64,000 nucleotides of DNA from Akkermansiaceae bacterium (GCA_029866215.1 JARWZU010000011.1:62001-126000); one strand, 5' to 3'. Positions 25,954 to 34,697 are shown, numbered from the stretch's first letter. Program-made: numbers and translations. The notes: a model not told the origin generated them from the sequence alone.

Positions 25954-27846
25954 TTATCTCGCGCGAGTTGCGCGGCGGCGTTTGATGAAGAGCGAGAGTC
26001 CGACGAGAATCACAAGCGCTGGCATGGCGGTGACGTTGAGCAGGGTGATTTGCGCGCCGAGCTTATCCTTCTGGCGGCGGAGTTCTTTTTCCTGGTCGCG
26101 AATGAGCTTGGCGTATTCCACCTGTTCGGCGCGGAGTTTTTTGATTTCTTCTTCTTGTGCCGGTGAGAGATAGAGCTCAGAGCCACTCGATTTTTGAGAT
26201 TGGAGTTGGCTGAGTTTTTGTTGGGCGTCCTTGCGCTTGTTTTCGAACTCCTCGATTTTCACACCAACCGTCTTGTTGAAATTCGCCTCCATTTCTTGGA
26301 TCACCGTGAATGGACGACGGATGGCGGAGCGTGAGCGCGAGCCGATCAAATACTTGGAGCCGGTGGCTTGATCGAGGAGGTTAAATAGCAAACTTGAATT
26401 CCCGTTAGACGGCGAGGCCATCTGTGTGCCACCGAAGTTTTGCACATTGTAGGCGAAGCGGTCATAGAATGCATCCACATCACCAATCAGGAATACATTG
26501 CCTGAGGCTGAGGCTTCCTTGAGGGATTCAGGTTTTGGCGCGTCTTTGTCTGTGGGGGACTTCGTGTCTTCAGTTGCGGCTTTGGGTTTGCCGTCAGGGA
26601 AGGCGGTTTTAAATTTGCCGGAGAGGTGAGTCACGAGATCGTAGGCGGTTCCATTCGATTTGAGGGTGCGTGCGAGCGCGGGATCGAGTTGAGCCGCACG
26701 CATCGCACTGACGAAACCGGCTTGGGTTGTCGAGCGGATGAGCGTGTCTGCGGTTACGCCAGCAGTGCCGGTCTTGGTGAAGGCACCGGGCAGGAAGAGG
26801 GTGACTGATTCTAAAGATTTGGTGATCACGTCATCCTTCATGGGCATTGCATTTTTCCCCAAGGTAAGAACTGCGAGTCCGAGACGGTCCCCGCCAAGTT
26901 TGGTCGCAAGGGTGGGGTCTGCTAGAACTTGGGTGGATTCAAAGGAAATCCCCCAGGCGGTGAGGAGCGTGGGAAGCGTAGAAGTGGTGGGGGTTCCCTG
27001 CTGGCCCATCATGGGATTCCCGCCGCCCGACATTTGTGCTGCCACTGAGTATGCGTCAAGGCAGGCGACAACGGTTCCGCCGCCGAGCACGTATTGGTCG
27101 ACTGCAAATTCGGCGGCTGGTGTGATGCCCGCAGGATGGAACATGAGAAGAACTTTGATTTCCTTTGGATCGATGGTGGTCGAGTCCATGGCCACGTCCA
27201 CCACATCGAATGACTGTTTGAGTTGTTGATAGATCACCCAGCCCGGGGTTGGTGGTTGGCCCGGCATCATGGCTGGGGCTCCCTTGAGGTCGAAGGCCGT
27301 CATCACACCGATCTTGGGCTTGGTCGGGGTCGTGACTTCGCCGATGGCTTTCGAAATGTGATATTCCAGCATCGTTTCCTCACGTGGATTGAGGAATGGA
27401 ATCACGCTGGTCTTATCGAGGCAGGAAATGGCGAGGCCAAAGTAGAGGTTCTGGTCGTCCATGCGCTGCCCGCTGATGCCGTCGAGGTTGGCGGAGTCCT
27501 CAGCATCGGTGTCGGGTTGGGGGTCGAGGTTTTCGATGCGGAGTTTTCCTTTGGAGAGTGAGGCGTACTCCTTGAGGATGTCATCGACTCGGCGCATGTG
27601 GAGTTTGAGCTCCTCTGGCATGTAGTCGGTGCTACGGGATGCATAGTAGCGAATCACGACAGGGGTATCGAGTTCCGTGAGGATCGAGCGGGTGCCGCTT
27701 GAAACGGTGTGGACCTTGTTTTCGGTGAAGTCCGTGCCGCGGTTGCCGAGTGGCGTCAGCGAGACAAGCCAATTTGAGAGGAGAGCGATCGTGACGAGCG
27801 CGGCAACACCGAGGGCTGCGCGGGTGACCGGATGGGTGGTTTTCAT
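25954..27846 (-). CDS. GldG-like ABC transporter auxiliary protein
   Basis: 630 residues with an N-terminal helix (AALGVAALVTIALLSNWLVSL), a large extracytoplasmic domain of the ABC_transp_aux type (TPVVIRYYASRSTDYMPEEL near residue 60, IGVMTAFDLKGAP, VLLMFHPAGITPAAEFAVDQYVLGGG), a predicted coiled coil (VEYAKLIRDQEKELRRQK) and a C-terminal helix with a basic tail. The family takes its name from gliding-motility protein GldG but is common in non-gliding bacteria. It lies 41 bases from the permease gene, in the same operon. Confidence 0.88.
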   Translation of the reverse strand: MKTTHPVTRAALGVAALVTIALLSNWLVSLTPLGNRGTDFTENKVHTVSSGTRSILTELDTPVVIRYYASRSTDYMPEELKLHMRRVDDILKEYASLSKGKLRIENLDPQPDTDAEDSANLDGISGQRMDDQNLYFGLAISCLDKTSVIPFLNPREETMLEYHISKAIGEVTTPTKPKIGVMTAFDLKGAPAMMPGQPPTPGWVIYQQLKQSFDVVDVAMDSTTIDPKEIKVLLMFHPAGITPAAEFAVDQYVLGGGTVVACLDAYSVAAQMSGGGNPMMGQQGTPTTSTLPTLLTAWGISFESTQVLADPTLATKLGGDRLGLAVLTLGKNAMPMKDDVITKSLESVTLFLPGAFTKTGTAGVTADTLIRSTTQAGFVSAMRAAQLDPALARTLKSNGTAYDLVTHLSGKFKTAFPDGKPKAATEDTKSPTDKDAPKPESLKEASASGNVFLIGDVDAFYDRFAYNVQNFGGTQMASPSNGNSSLLFNLLDQATGSKYLIGSRSRSAIRRPFTVIQEMEANFNKTVGVKIEEFENKRKDAQQKLSQLQSQKSSGSELYLSPAQEEEIKKLRAEQVEYAKLIRDQEKELRRQKDKLGAQITLLNVTAMPALVILVGLSLFIKRRRATRAR

Positions 27847-27887
27847 GAGCGTTGAAATTTTGGATTAAATGGGATGGGGTGGTGTCC

Positions 27888-28619
27888 TCAGGCGCGCTTG
27901 GATGAAAGGATGGCATTGGTGCCGAGGAGGCAAACGGAGATAATCGAACCGAACCAGATGAAGTCCTTTAGCCGGAAGATTCCGCTGCTCAGTGAGCTGA
28001 AATGATCCCAGATTCCGAGAGCGACGACGCCTTCAAAAATGCTGGGTGGTAGGACTTTGGAGAGTTCGCGAGTGACGGGGTCATAGCCGCAAAGCAGGAC
28101 GAGCACACAGATCGAGACCGAGACGATGAGGCAGACGACTTGGTCGCGGGTGCAGGCGGAGACTAGCATCGTGATGGCGAGGAACGTGCAGCAAACGAGG
28201 AAACTACCGATGTAGCCGGAGAGGATCGCGCCATTGTCGGGGCTACCCAGATAATTCACCGTGCATACGATGGGGAAGGTAAGCACCAGTGCGATCAACC
28301 AGACGGTGGCGGCGGCGAGATATTTTCCGATGATCGCACTCCAAGTCGAGAGGGGGAAAGTCCCTAACAGCTCGATGGTCCCGGTGCGTTGTTCGTCTGC
28401 CCAGAGTTTCATGCCAACGGCTGGTGCGAGCAGCATGTAAACCCATGGGTGCCAGAAGATGAATGTCCATTCGAGTGATGAGTCACCCACTCGCATGAAT
28501 TCTCCGAAGGTGAACGTCAGTCCAAGCGAGAATAGGAGGAAGATGACGATGATCGCGTAGGCGGTTGGTTGCGAGAAATAGCTGGAGAGCTCGCGTTTGT
28601 AGATGGTGCAGGAAGACAT
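27888..28619 (-). CDS. ABC transporter permease, GldF-like
   Basis: 243 residues, almost all in six hydrophobic segments. The N-terminus IYKRELSSYFSQPTAYAIIVIF is the hallmark of ABC-2 permeases of the GldF/NosY type, followed by FWHPWVYMLLAPAVGMKLWADEQRTGTIELLGTFPLS, which contains the conserved coupling region. It pairs with the ATPase gene 32 bases upstream and the GldG-like gene downstream. Confidence 0.9.
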   Translation of the reverse strand: MSSCTIYKRELSSYFSQPTAYAIIVIFLLFSLGLTFTFGEFMRVGDSSLEWTFIFWHPWVYMLLAPAVGMKLWADEQRTGTIELLGTFPLSTWSAIIGKYLAAATVWLIALVLTFPIVCTVNYLGSPDNGAILSGYIGSFLVCCTFLAITMLVSACTRDQVVCLIVSVSICVLVLLCGYDPVTRELSKVLPPSIFEGVVALGIWDHFSSLSSGIFRLKDFIWFGSIISVCLLGTNAILSSKRA

Positions 28620-28651
28620 GGTGAAATCGTCTAGTTAGGTTTTTGGGTGGA

Positions 28652-29383
28652 TCAGGCGGCGGCTTCGGTGTCGCGTGAAGTGACCTTGCGGAACAAGTCG
28701 GTGAGTGAGCCCGTGCCCGATTGATCGAGCAGCTCGGCGGGCGTGCCATCGGCCACGATTTTTCCTCGGTCGACGATCACCGCGCGGCTGCAGGCGGCCT
28801 CGACCTCCTCGAGGATGTGGGTTGAAAACAGGATGGCCTTGGTTTGGCCGAGGCGTTTGATGAGTTGGCGGACTTCAAATTTCTGGTTCGGGTCCAAGCC
28901 GTCGGTGGGTTCGTCGAGAATCAGCACCTCTGGATCGTGCAGCAGTGCTTGGGCGAGGCAGGTCCGGTGGCGGTAGCCCTTCGAGAGCGTGTCGATCGAT
29001 TGCTGGGCCACGGTATTGAGGAAGCAGGTCTCGATGGCGCGTTCGACCGCGTCATTTTTTTCGCTGCCTTTGAGGCCACGGATCGATGCGCAAAATTTGA
29101 GGAATCCGATGACCGTCATGTCGTTGTAGAGCGGAGCGGACTCGGGGAGGTAGCCGATTTTGGTTTTGGCCTCGCGTGGGTTGTCGACGATCGAGATCCC
29201 GCAGACCTTGGCATCGCCGGAGGTGGGCGGGATGAAGCCGGTGATCATGCGCATGGTGGTGGATTTTCCGGCGCCATTGGGTCCGAGGAAACCAAGGACT
29301 TCGCCCTTTTTCACGGTGAACGAAAGATGGTCCACGGCGCGTTTGGTGCCGAATTGTTTGGTGAGGTGGTCGACTTCGATCAT
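28652..29383 (-). CDS. ABC transporter ATP-binding protein, GldA-like
   Basis: 243 residues with Walker A GPNGAGKSTT, Q-loop IGYLPESAPLYNDMT, a degenerate signature LSKGYRHR in place of LSGGQ, Walker B LILDEPTDGLDP, and the H-loop STHILEE. This is the ABC-2 exporter ATPase type. It is the first gene of the four-gene minus-strand operon and should energise the adjacent GldF-like permease. The transported substrate is unknown. Confidence 0.93.
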   Translation of the reverse strand: MIEVDHLTKQFGTKRAVDHLSFTVKKGEVLGFLGPNGAGKSTTMRMITGFIPPTSGDAKVCGISIVDNPREAKTKIGYLPESAPLYNDMTVIGFLKFCASIRGLKGSEKNDAVERAIETCFLNTVAQQSIDTLSKGYRHRTCLAQALLHDPEVLILDEPTDGLDPNQKFEVRQLIKRLGQTKAILFSTHILEEVEAACSRAVIVDRGKIVADGTPAELLDQSGTGSLTDLFRKVTSRDTEAAA

Positions 29384-29544
29384 GGGATAACAAGAGGTGG
29401 GATTAGAAATTCGTGCGTTGAGCGGTACCGAGCTGAAAGATTGTTTGGGAAAATGTCTAACTCAGAAATTTTTGGCGAGAAAGGTAATTCTGCTTAGTCA
29501 ATCGGCCTTGCATCGAGCGAGGCTGGGTGTTTGCATACAAATCC

Positions 29545-30171
29545 ATGGCCGCCATTGATCTTCCTGAGCGCTGCGGCGTGATGCTTTTACCGGATTGCAC
29601 CTTGTTTCCGCACGGCGGTTTGCCGTTGTTCGTTTTCGAGCCACGCTACCGCAAGATGCTTGCCGAGGCGTTGGAGGGGGATTGTTTTTTTGGGGTGGGG
29701 CGGCTTTTAGGCGACGAGTCGGGAGATCCAGCAGACTATGTGGCGAAGGTGGGTACGGTAGGGCTGGTTCGGGCGTCCCGTGAGCAGGACGACGGCACGT
29801 CTCAGCTTCTGATCCACGGGGTGATGCGGGTTCGTTTCACCGAGTGGCACGACGATCGGGACTATCCATGTGCTTCCATTGAGCCCGTGATTTCTCTGTT
29901 TTCGCCTGAGTCGCAGGCGGAGGCGGCCATCAAGACCTTGCGGGGAGCGGTTGAGGATGCGATCCGGTCATTGCCTGAAGAGGTTCAGGCGGGGATCACT
30001 ACGTTGTTGGATCGCGCCGATGATGTGGGGTTGATGACCGATATGATTTCTCAGCAGTTCATTCATGAAGCGAATCTCAGGCAGCGGTTACTGGAAATGG
30101 ATTCGATTGGTGACCGGATTCCGCTCATTTGTGATTTTCTCGCGCGGGCGCAACTCGCCCTTGAGGATTGA
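29545..30171 (+). CDS. Lon-protease substrate-binding (LON) domain protein
   Basis: 208 residues starting at the ATG at 29545 (MAAIDLPERCGVMLLPDCTLFPHGGLPLFVFEPRYRKM), which is the N-terminal substrate-recognition fold of Lon protease without an ATPase or protease domain. The track's GTG at 29527 adds six unconserved residues. Such stand-alone LON proteins are common; function is mostly unproven. It is divergent from the ABC operon and upstream of purD. Confidence 0.88.
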   Translation: MAAIDLPERCGVMLLPDCTLFPHGGLPLFVFEPRYRKMLAEALEGDCFFGVGRLLGDESGDPADYVAKVGTVGLVRASREQDDGTSQLLIHGVMRVRFTEWHDDRDYPCASIEPVISLFSPESQAEAAIKTLRGAVEDAIRSLPEEVQAGITTLLDRADDVGLMTDMISQQFIHEANLRQRLLEMDSIGDRIPLICDFLARAQLALED

Positions 30172-30265
30172 TGAGCGTTAATCTGGTGGGATTGAGCCAT
30201 AAATGAGCCCCTGCGATGAGATTCAGGATTGAGTCTGTCGCGTTATTCCGTGAAAATCTTCGTTG

Positions 30266-31516
30266 ATGAAAATTTTGGTCGTTGGCAAAGGCGGGCGTGA
30301 ACACGCTCTTGTGAGGGCATTGGCGGAATCGCCGAGTGCGCCCGAGTTGTTTTGTTTTCCAGGCAGCGATGCCATTTTTCGCTTGGCCAAGCCGGTTGAG
30401 GCTGACGGGCTTGAGTCGCTGGTCGCATGGATGAAGTCCAATGCGATTGACCTCTGCGTGGCGGGTGAAGAAAGCTATTTGGTAAAGGGCGAGGGACTGG
30501 CGAATCTTTGTGAAAAACAGGGAATTCCTTGCTGGGGACCACCCAAAGAGTCGGCGCAACTCGAGGCAAGCAAAGAATTTGCAAAGGAATTTTTGGTCCG
30601 CAATGCGATCCCGACGGCGCGTGCCACAGCGACGGATACGCTCGACGAGGCGTTGCGAGCGATTGACGGCGAGTTCCCGACAGTTCTCAAGTTTGACGGG
30701 CTTGCGGCGGGAAAGGGCGTGGCGGTTTGTCCGGATGAAGCGTCGGCCTTGGCGTTTCTGGATGAGGTGTTCACTCAGCGCCGTTTTGGGCCGGGGCGGG
30801 TGCTGGTCGAGCAGTGCCTTACGGGCCCTGAGGTTTCGGTGTTTGCCGCAATTGTGGACGACCAATACTTAATTTTCACTCCAGCGCGAGATTACAAGCG
30901 TGCAGCGGATGGCGACCTTGGGCCGAATACCGGCGGGATGGGCGCAGTGGCGAGCCGCCAACTTATTTCAGAGGAGGTGCTGGAGGTCATCGAGCGGGAA
31001 ATTGTTCGGCCCACGGTCAATGGGCTTCGGCAGGAAAATTTGCCCTACCGCGGATTTCTCTATTTCGGATTGATGCTCACCCCAACTGGGCCGCAGGTGA
31101 TCGAGTACAATTGTCGGTTTGGCGACCCAGAGTGTCAGGCGGTGATGCCGCTGGTTCGTGGAGATCTCGCGGGATTTTGTTTGGCCGGTGCCCAAGGCCA
31201 GCTTCGCAGCGATCTCATCGATTTTAGCGATGGGTGGAGTGTATGCGTCATTCTTGCCTCGGCGGGATACCCTGAGAGTTCCCGCAATGGCGACCGGATT
31301 TCTGGGCTTGATGCCATCACCGACGCTCGAGTGTACCACTCGGGAACGCGAATGGATGCAGCGGGAAATTGGGAGACCCAAGGTGGCCGCGTGCTTGCAG
31401 TCGTCGCCGGTGCCGAGACGCGGGAGGTGGCCGTTACGTTGGCTCATGCGGCGGCGGATTGTGTCGCATTCGATGGGTTGCAACGGCGGCGCGATATCGG
31501 TATTCTCAACTTCTAA
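30266..31516 (+). CDS. purD: Phosphoribosylamine--glycine ligase
   Basis: Joins glycine to phosphoribosylamine in the second step of purine synthesis. The 416 residues have the expected order: N-terminal VVGKGGREHALVRAL, ATP-grasp region with VLKFDGLAAGKGVAVC, ARDYKRAADGDLGPNTGGMGA, GFLYFGLMLT and EYNCRFGDPECQAVMP, and the C-terminal domain SAGYPESSRNGDRISGL. The ATG at 30266 is preferred over the track's TTG at 30263. It runs into pyrR after 12 bases, giving a mixed purine/pyrimidine operon. Confidence 0.96.
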   Translation: MKILVVGKGGREHALVRALAESPSAPELFCFPGSDAIFRLAKPVEADGLESLVAWMKSNAIDLCVAGEESYLVKGEGLANLCEKQGIPCWGPPKESAQLEASKEFAKEFLVRNAIPTARATATDTLDEALRAIDGEFPTVLKFDGLAAGKGVAVCPDEASALAFLDEVFTQRRFGPGRVLVEQCLTGPEVSVFAAIVDDQYLIFTPARDYKRAADGDLGPNTGGMGAVASRQLISEEVLEVIEREIVRPTVNGLRQENLPYRGFLYFGLMLTPTGPQVIEYNCRFGDPECQAVMPLVRGDLAGFCLAGAQGQLRSDLIDFSDGWSVCVILASAGYPESSRNGDRISGLDAITDARVYHSGTRMDAAGNWETQGGRVLAVVAGAETREVAVTLAHAAADCVAFDGLQRRRDIGILNF

Positions 31517-31528
31517 CGCACACCCCTC

Positions 31529-32062
31529 ATGGAAAGAACTTTTACTGCCGAAGACATTGCCGCTGGAGTCGAGCGCCTCGCTCAGGCGATCCGGGCAAAA
31601 CACATCGGCCAACCCATCGCATTGGTTGGCATTCGCAGCCGTGGCGATGAAGTCGCCGAGCGGGTACTGACGCTGCTTTCCGCTGAGGATCACTGGGACT
31701 TATCGTTCGGGGTGTTGGATATTTCCCTCTATCGCGACGACTTTGAGCACCTCCACGAAAACCCATCCCTGCAAGAGAGCGATATCCCGTTTTCGGTCGA
31801 TGGGGCGCACATTATTTTAGTCGATGACGTGCTTTTCACCGGGCGGACGATCCGGGCGGCCTTGGATGCACTTTCTGACTACGGGCGCCCAGCATCGGTG
31901 GAGCTTGCGGTGTTGATCGACCGAGGACACCGGGAAATGCCAATTCAGCCAAACTATGTTGGTATCCTTCTCGACACCTGCCGCCACGATCATGTATGGG
32001 TCTCTCTCGTAGGGAGCGACGGGGTGGATCAAATCCAGATTGTCGCAAAGGAAAATCCATGA
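31529..32062 (+). CDS. pyrR: PyrR-like bifunctional pyrimidine regulator / uracil phosphoribosyltransferase
   Basis: 177 residues with the PyrR pattern: IALVGIRSRGDEVAERV, the substrate region LDISLYRDDF, the PRPP-binding loop IILVDDVLFTGRTIRAALDAL, and VELAVLIDRGHREMPIQPNYVG. In Gram-positive bacteria PyrR binds pyr mRNA and attenuates transcription; I see no matching attenuator in this cluster. pyrB lies one gene downstream, which supports a pyrimidine role. Its stop overlaps the start of the following membrane-protein gene (ATGA). Confidence 0.93.
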   Translation: MERTFTAEDIAAGVERLAQAIRAKHIGQPIALVGIRSRGDEVAERVLTLLSAEDHWDLSFGVLDISLYRDDFEHLHENPSLQESDIPFSVDGAHIILVDDVLFTGRTIRAALDALSDYGRPASVELAVLIDRGHREMPIQPNYVGILLDTCRHDHVWVSLVGSDGVDQIQIVAKENP

Positions 32063-32718
32063 GTCTCCTGCCGCAAAACAAGAAGTCTGCCGAGGAAATC
32101 GCTAAAATCCGCGAGGATCTTGGGATTTCTGGTCAATTTCTGGTTGAAAAGAGTTTGCATGCTGAGGGCATCGATTTGGCGAAGGAAGAAGTCCCTGCCG
32201 ATTCTAGCCCGCCGCCGATCGGGGTGACGCAGACTCCGGAATCAGCTGAGTTAGCAAGTGCGCCTGCAGCCACTCGTTCCCCCAAGGTGGTTCGTTCGCT
32301 GCGCAAGTCCGAGCAGGCTCCGCTGCCAGTGGAGCGTCCCTCCGTGCAGCCGGTGGAATCGATTCTCCCTGTTCTGAAACACTCCGATCGAGAGCTCCAA
32401 GAACTGCGGCGTCGGGAAGCTCTTGCGGCGATTGGGACTTCGGGCCAGGCGGTCCATCCTCTCCTTCGAAGCGCGCATCCATTGCTGATTCTGCCGGGAT
32501 ACTTGCTCGTGATGGCAGCACCGGTTTGCTACGAAGTTTATCAATTGAGAATGCGAGTGCCCCTAGCCTGCATTCTGCTTGCGATGGTTTTCTCATTGAT
32601 CATCTTCCTCCGGAAGCCGCAATCGCGGCACCACGCAGCGTTCATCGTTGTGATCGCCATCTTTGCCATCGCTTTTGGCGCTCTCCATTATTTTCCACAT
32701 CTACGGCATGGTACGTAA
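32059..32718 (+). CDS. Membrane protein of unknown function between pyrR and pyrB
   Basis: 219 residues starting at the ATG at 32059, which overlaps the pyrR stop. The N-terminal 60% is hydrophilic, proline- and alanine-rich and probably disordered (begins MSLLPQNKKSAEEIAKIREDLGIS). The C-terminal part has three hydrophobic segments (HPLLILPGYLLVMAAPVCYEV, ACILLAMVFSLIIFL, AAFIVVIAIFAIAFGALHYF). It overlaps the pyrB start by 11 bases. I recognise no family; the longer track start at 31996 would lie inside pyrR and is rejected. Confidence 0.75.
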   Translation: MSLLPQNKKSAEEIAKIREDLGISGQFLVEKSLHAEGIDLAKEEVPADSSPPPIGVTQTPESAELASAPAATRSPKVVRSLRKSEQAPLPVERPSVQPVESILPVLKHSDRELQELRRREALAAIGTSGQAVHPLLRSAHPLLILPGYLLVMAAPVCYEVYQLRMRVPLACILLAMVFSLIIFLRKPQSRHHAAFIVVIAIFAIAFGALHYFPHLRHGT

Positions 32719-33640
32719 AGACTTACTCGACATCGCCTCGCTTGATCGCGGAGACATCGAACATCTCCTGGATCAATCGGTTCCCTTTAAGGAACTCTTC
32801 ACGCGGTCCGTGAAAAAAGTTCCAGCTCTCAAGGGCAAGTCAGTTCTCATGCTCTTTTACGAGCCAAGCACCCGCACCCACTCTTCGTTCGAAGTGGCCG
32901 CCAAGCGTCTTTCGGCCGATGTGACGAACTTCGATGTAGCTCATTCGTCGATCACCAAGGGTGAGTCTGTTAGGGAAACCGTTGAGACGCTTCAAGCCAT
33001 GCGGACTGACTACATCATCGTCCGCCATGGCCGCTCCGGGTTGCCGGGCATGATCGCTAGACAGACCCGAGCATCGGTCATCAATGCGGGAGATGGTGCA
33101 CATGCACATCCGACTCAGGCGTTGTTAGATGCTTTCACGATCAAGGAAAAATTCCCGGACCCGACAGGCAAGAAAGTCCTCATTGTCGGGGACATTCTCC
33201 ACTCGCGAGTCGCGCGCTCGACCAGCACCATTCTGAAAAAGCTCGGGATCGATGTGGCTTACCTCGGCCCAGGATCATTGGTTCCACGCATGGGTCCTGA
33301 AAATATCCGGCGCTTCACGGATTACCAAGAAGCCATGGCTTGGTCACCCGATGTCGTCTACCTGCTTCGGGTTCAGATGGAGCGCCAAGACGTCCAGTTT
33401 TTCCCAAGCATCCGTGAGTATCACAAGCTCTATGGAGTGACCGACGCCCGCCTTGATGAGATTCGCAAGCGCGGGTTGTACATCATGCATCCGGGACCTG
33501 TGAATCGTGGTGTTGAGTTGTGTGACGCCGTCATGGATTACGAACGTAGCCTCATCAACGACCAGGTTGAAAACGGAATCGCTGTCAGAATGGCGGTGCT
33601 CTATTGGTTGAAGCCAGGCGTGGCAGCGGGCAAGGAGTGA
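32708..33640 (+). CDS. pyrB: Aspartate carbamoyltransferase catalytic subunit
   Basis: Makes carbamoyl-aspartate in the second step of pyrimidine synthesis. The 310 residues carry FYEPSTRTHSSFEVAAKRL (carbamoyl-phosphate site), the mobile loop SSITKGESVRETVETL, INAGDGAHAHPTQALLDAF, VGDILHSRVARS, and the C-terminal IMHPGPVNRGVEL. I chose the ATG at 32708 (MVRKDLLDIASL), the usual family start; the track's 32663 start would add a stretch that overlaps the upstream membrane protein. No pyrC or pyrI follows; the next kilobase has no clear gene. Confidence 0.96.
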   Translation: MVRKDLLDIASLDRGDIEHLLDQSVPFKELFTRSVKKVPALKGKSVLMLFYEPSTRTHSSFEVAAKRLSADVTNFDVAHSSITKGESVRETVETLQAMRTDYIIVRHGRSGLPGMIARQTRASVINAGDGAHAHPTQALLDAFTIKEKFPDPTGKKVLIVGDILHSRVARSTSTILKKLGIDVAYLGPGSLVPRMGPENIRRFTDYQEAMAWSPDVVYLLRVQMERQDVQFFPSIREYHKLYGVTDARLDEIRKRGLYIMHPGPVNRGVELCDAVMDYERSLINDQVENGIAVRMAVLYWLKPGVAAGKE

Positions 33641-33891
33641 CAGCTGTTCGGGCGTGGATCTCCAGTCGTCGGTGCAAGATCGTGATGCGGGCAGGCCCTC
33701 GTGGTTCTACAAGTTGGCGCCGGCTGGAATCCAACCTAGAATCCGCGACTGGGCTGCGGCTGGGGCGAGCGGATGGGTCAGGCGCGGGCACTGGTAGCGA
33801 AGGTTCGGCGAGATGATTCTCAACCTATTTCAGGTGGGACTCGTCGATGATCCATCGAAAGTGTGCTGGTGGAAGTGGGTTCCCAAAATCT

Positions 33892-34131
33892 TCAGATGAT
33901 CCGATGGACCCAGCTTACGTTGTGGCTGTCCCACGTGTAAGAGTTGCCGTTCCGCAAGTTGAGGTTGCCGTTGGCATCGGCGCAGGTGTCGCTGAGTCCG
34001 GTGCCTCCAGTCTCAGCGGTGCCGCAGCCGAGGAGACGACCGTTTGTGTCGTGGCAAATGATTTCCCGGCTCAAGCCGGAAATCCCCCTTAGCTGCAGGG
34101 TGGTCTTCAGCTTGTCCGGAAACTTGAATTG
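33892..34131 (-). pseudogene. Possible gene remnant with RHS/YD-repeat-like end
   Basis: An open frame of 79 codons on the minus strand, bounded upstream by an in-frame TGA and with no good start. The translation ends with LSDTCADANGNLNLRNGNSY followed by TWDSHNV, which resembles the DANGN...YTWD core of RHS/YD-repeat proteins. A few residues earlier it has DTNGRLLG, another YD-like phrase. It could be the fossil end of such a gene, but the match is short. Confidence 0.3.
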
Positions 34132-34141
34132 TCAGGGGAGC

Positions 34142-34184
34142 ACACGCGCCCTCGCGTGTCGGATGGGGCGCCCTCGCCGCATCC
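34142..34184. repeat. Two adjacent hairpins with identical CCCT loops
   Basis: The first is ACACGCG-CCCT-CGCGTGT, a perfect 7-bp stem. One base later comes GGATGGGGCG-CCCT-CGCCGCATCC, a 10-position stem with one mismatch. No T-run follows either, so they are not standard terminators. The shared loop and back-to-back placement resemble REP-type palindromic elements. Confidence 0.7.
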
Positions 34185-34298
34185 ATGGTGGTGCCGTCCT
34201 TGCGGGCCGAATTTACTGTCCGCGCGTCCTTGTGAGGGTCTCGGGTAGTTGGAAACGCTAGGCGAAAGCTCATCCTGCGGCCTGCCCCCCCTTGGGAA

Positions 34299-34571
34299 AT
34301 CCCAACGGGTGTCAGAATCTTCCCAGGAGCTGTCAGCCAATTCCCAGACGCTGTCAGCTCATTCCCAGACGCTGTCAGTCAATTCCCAGGCGCTGTCAGC
34401 TCATTCCCAGCCGCTGTCAGCTCATTCCCAGCCGCTGTCAGCTCATTCCCAGCCGCTGTCAGCTCATTCCCAGCCGCTGTCAGCCAATTCCCAGGCGCTG
34501 TCAGCCAATTCCCAGGCGCTGTCAGCCAATTCCCAAGCGCTGTCAGAGACTCCCTAAGTCCTGTAAGCCCC
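34299..34571. repeat. 21-bp tandem repeat array, 11 clear units plus degenerate edges
   Basis: Eleven units of exactly 21 bp run from 34320 to 34550 with consensus TTCCCAGNCGCTGTCAGCYM plus A. The units at 34404, 34425 and 34446 are identical; one more at 34467 differs only in its last bases. The edges (34299 and 34551) hold decayed copies, the usual pattern of arrays homogenised in the centre by unequal exchange. Each unit contains the odd palindromes CAGC-N-GCTG and GCTG-T-CAGC. The plus frame reads as heptads like SAHSQPL and the minus frame as LTAAGNE, but unit differences change the residues, so coding is doubtful. Confidence 0.9.
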
Positions 34572-34697
34572 AGACCCGTCGCAGTCAGCCACTTCCGCCG
34601 GTTATCGCAAAGCCTGATCGGCCGACAACTGGGAGAATTGGAAAAAGTGATGGACTTCGCATGGACCGACCCCACCGACTACTGACCCCTCTACTCC

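Larger units (their letters stand above)
33641..34697. other. Gene-poor kilobase between pyrB and the CsgG-like gene
   Basis: About 1.06 kb without a convincing gene. It holds the possible RHS-like remnant, a pair of adjacent hairpins with the same loop, and the 21-bp tandem array; each is listed separately. The short ORFs of the track here have no recognisable product, and the ones through the array are open in several frames only because the repeat unit is a multiple of three without stops. Confidence 0.6.

Noticed and set aside
34249-34557. ORF through the 21-bp array, reading as SAHSQPL heptads
   Set aside because: TTG start, low complexity, all three plus frames and a minus frame are open, and unit differences mostly change the residues. 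Kept as a DNA repeat.
34299-34571. CRISPR array
   Set aside because: Units are contiguous without unique spacers, and no cas gene is present.
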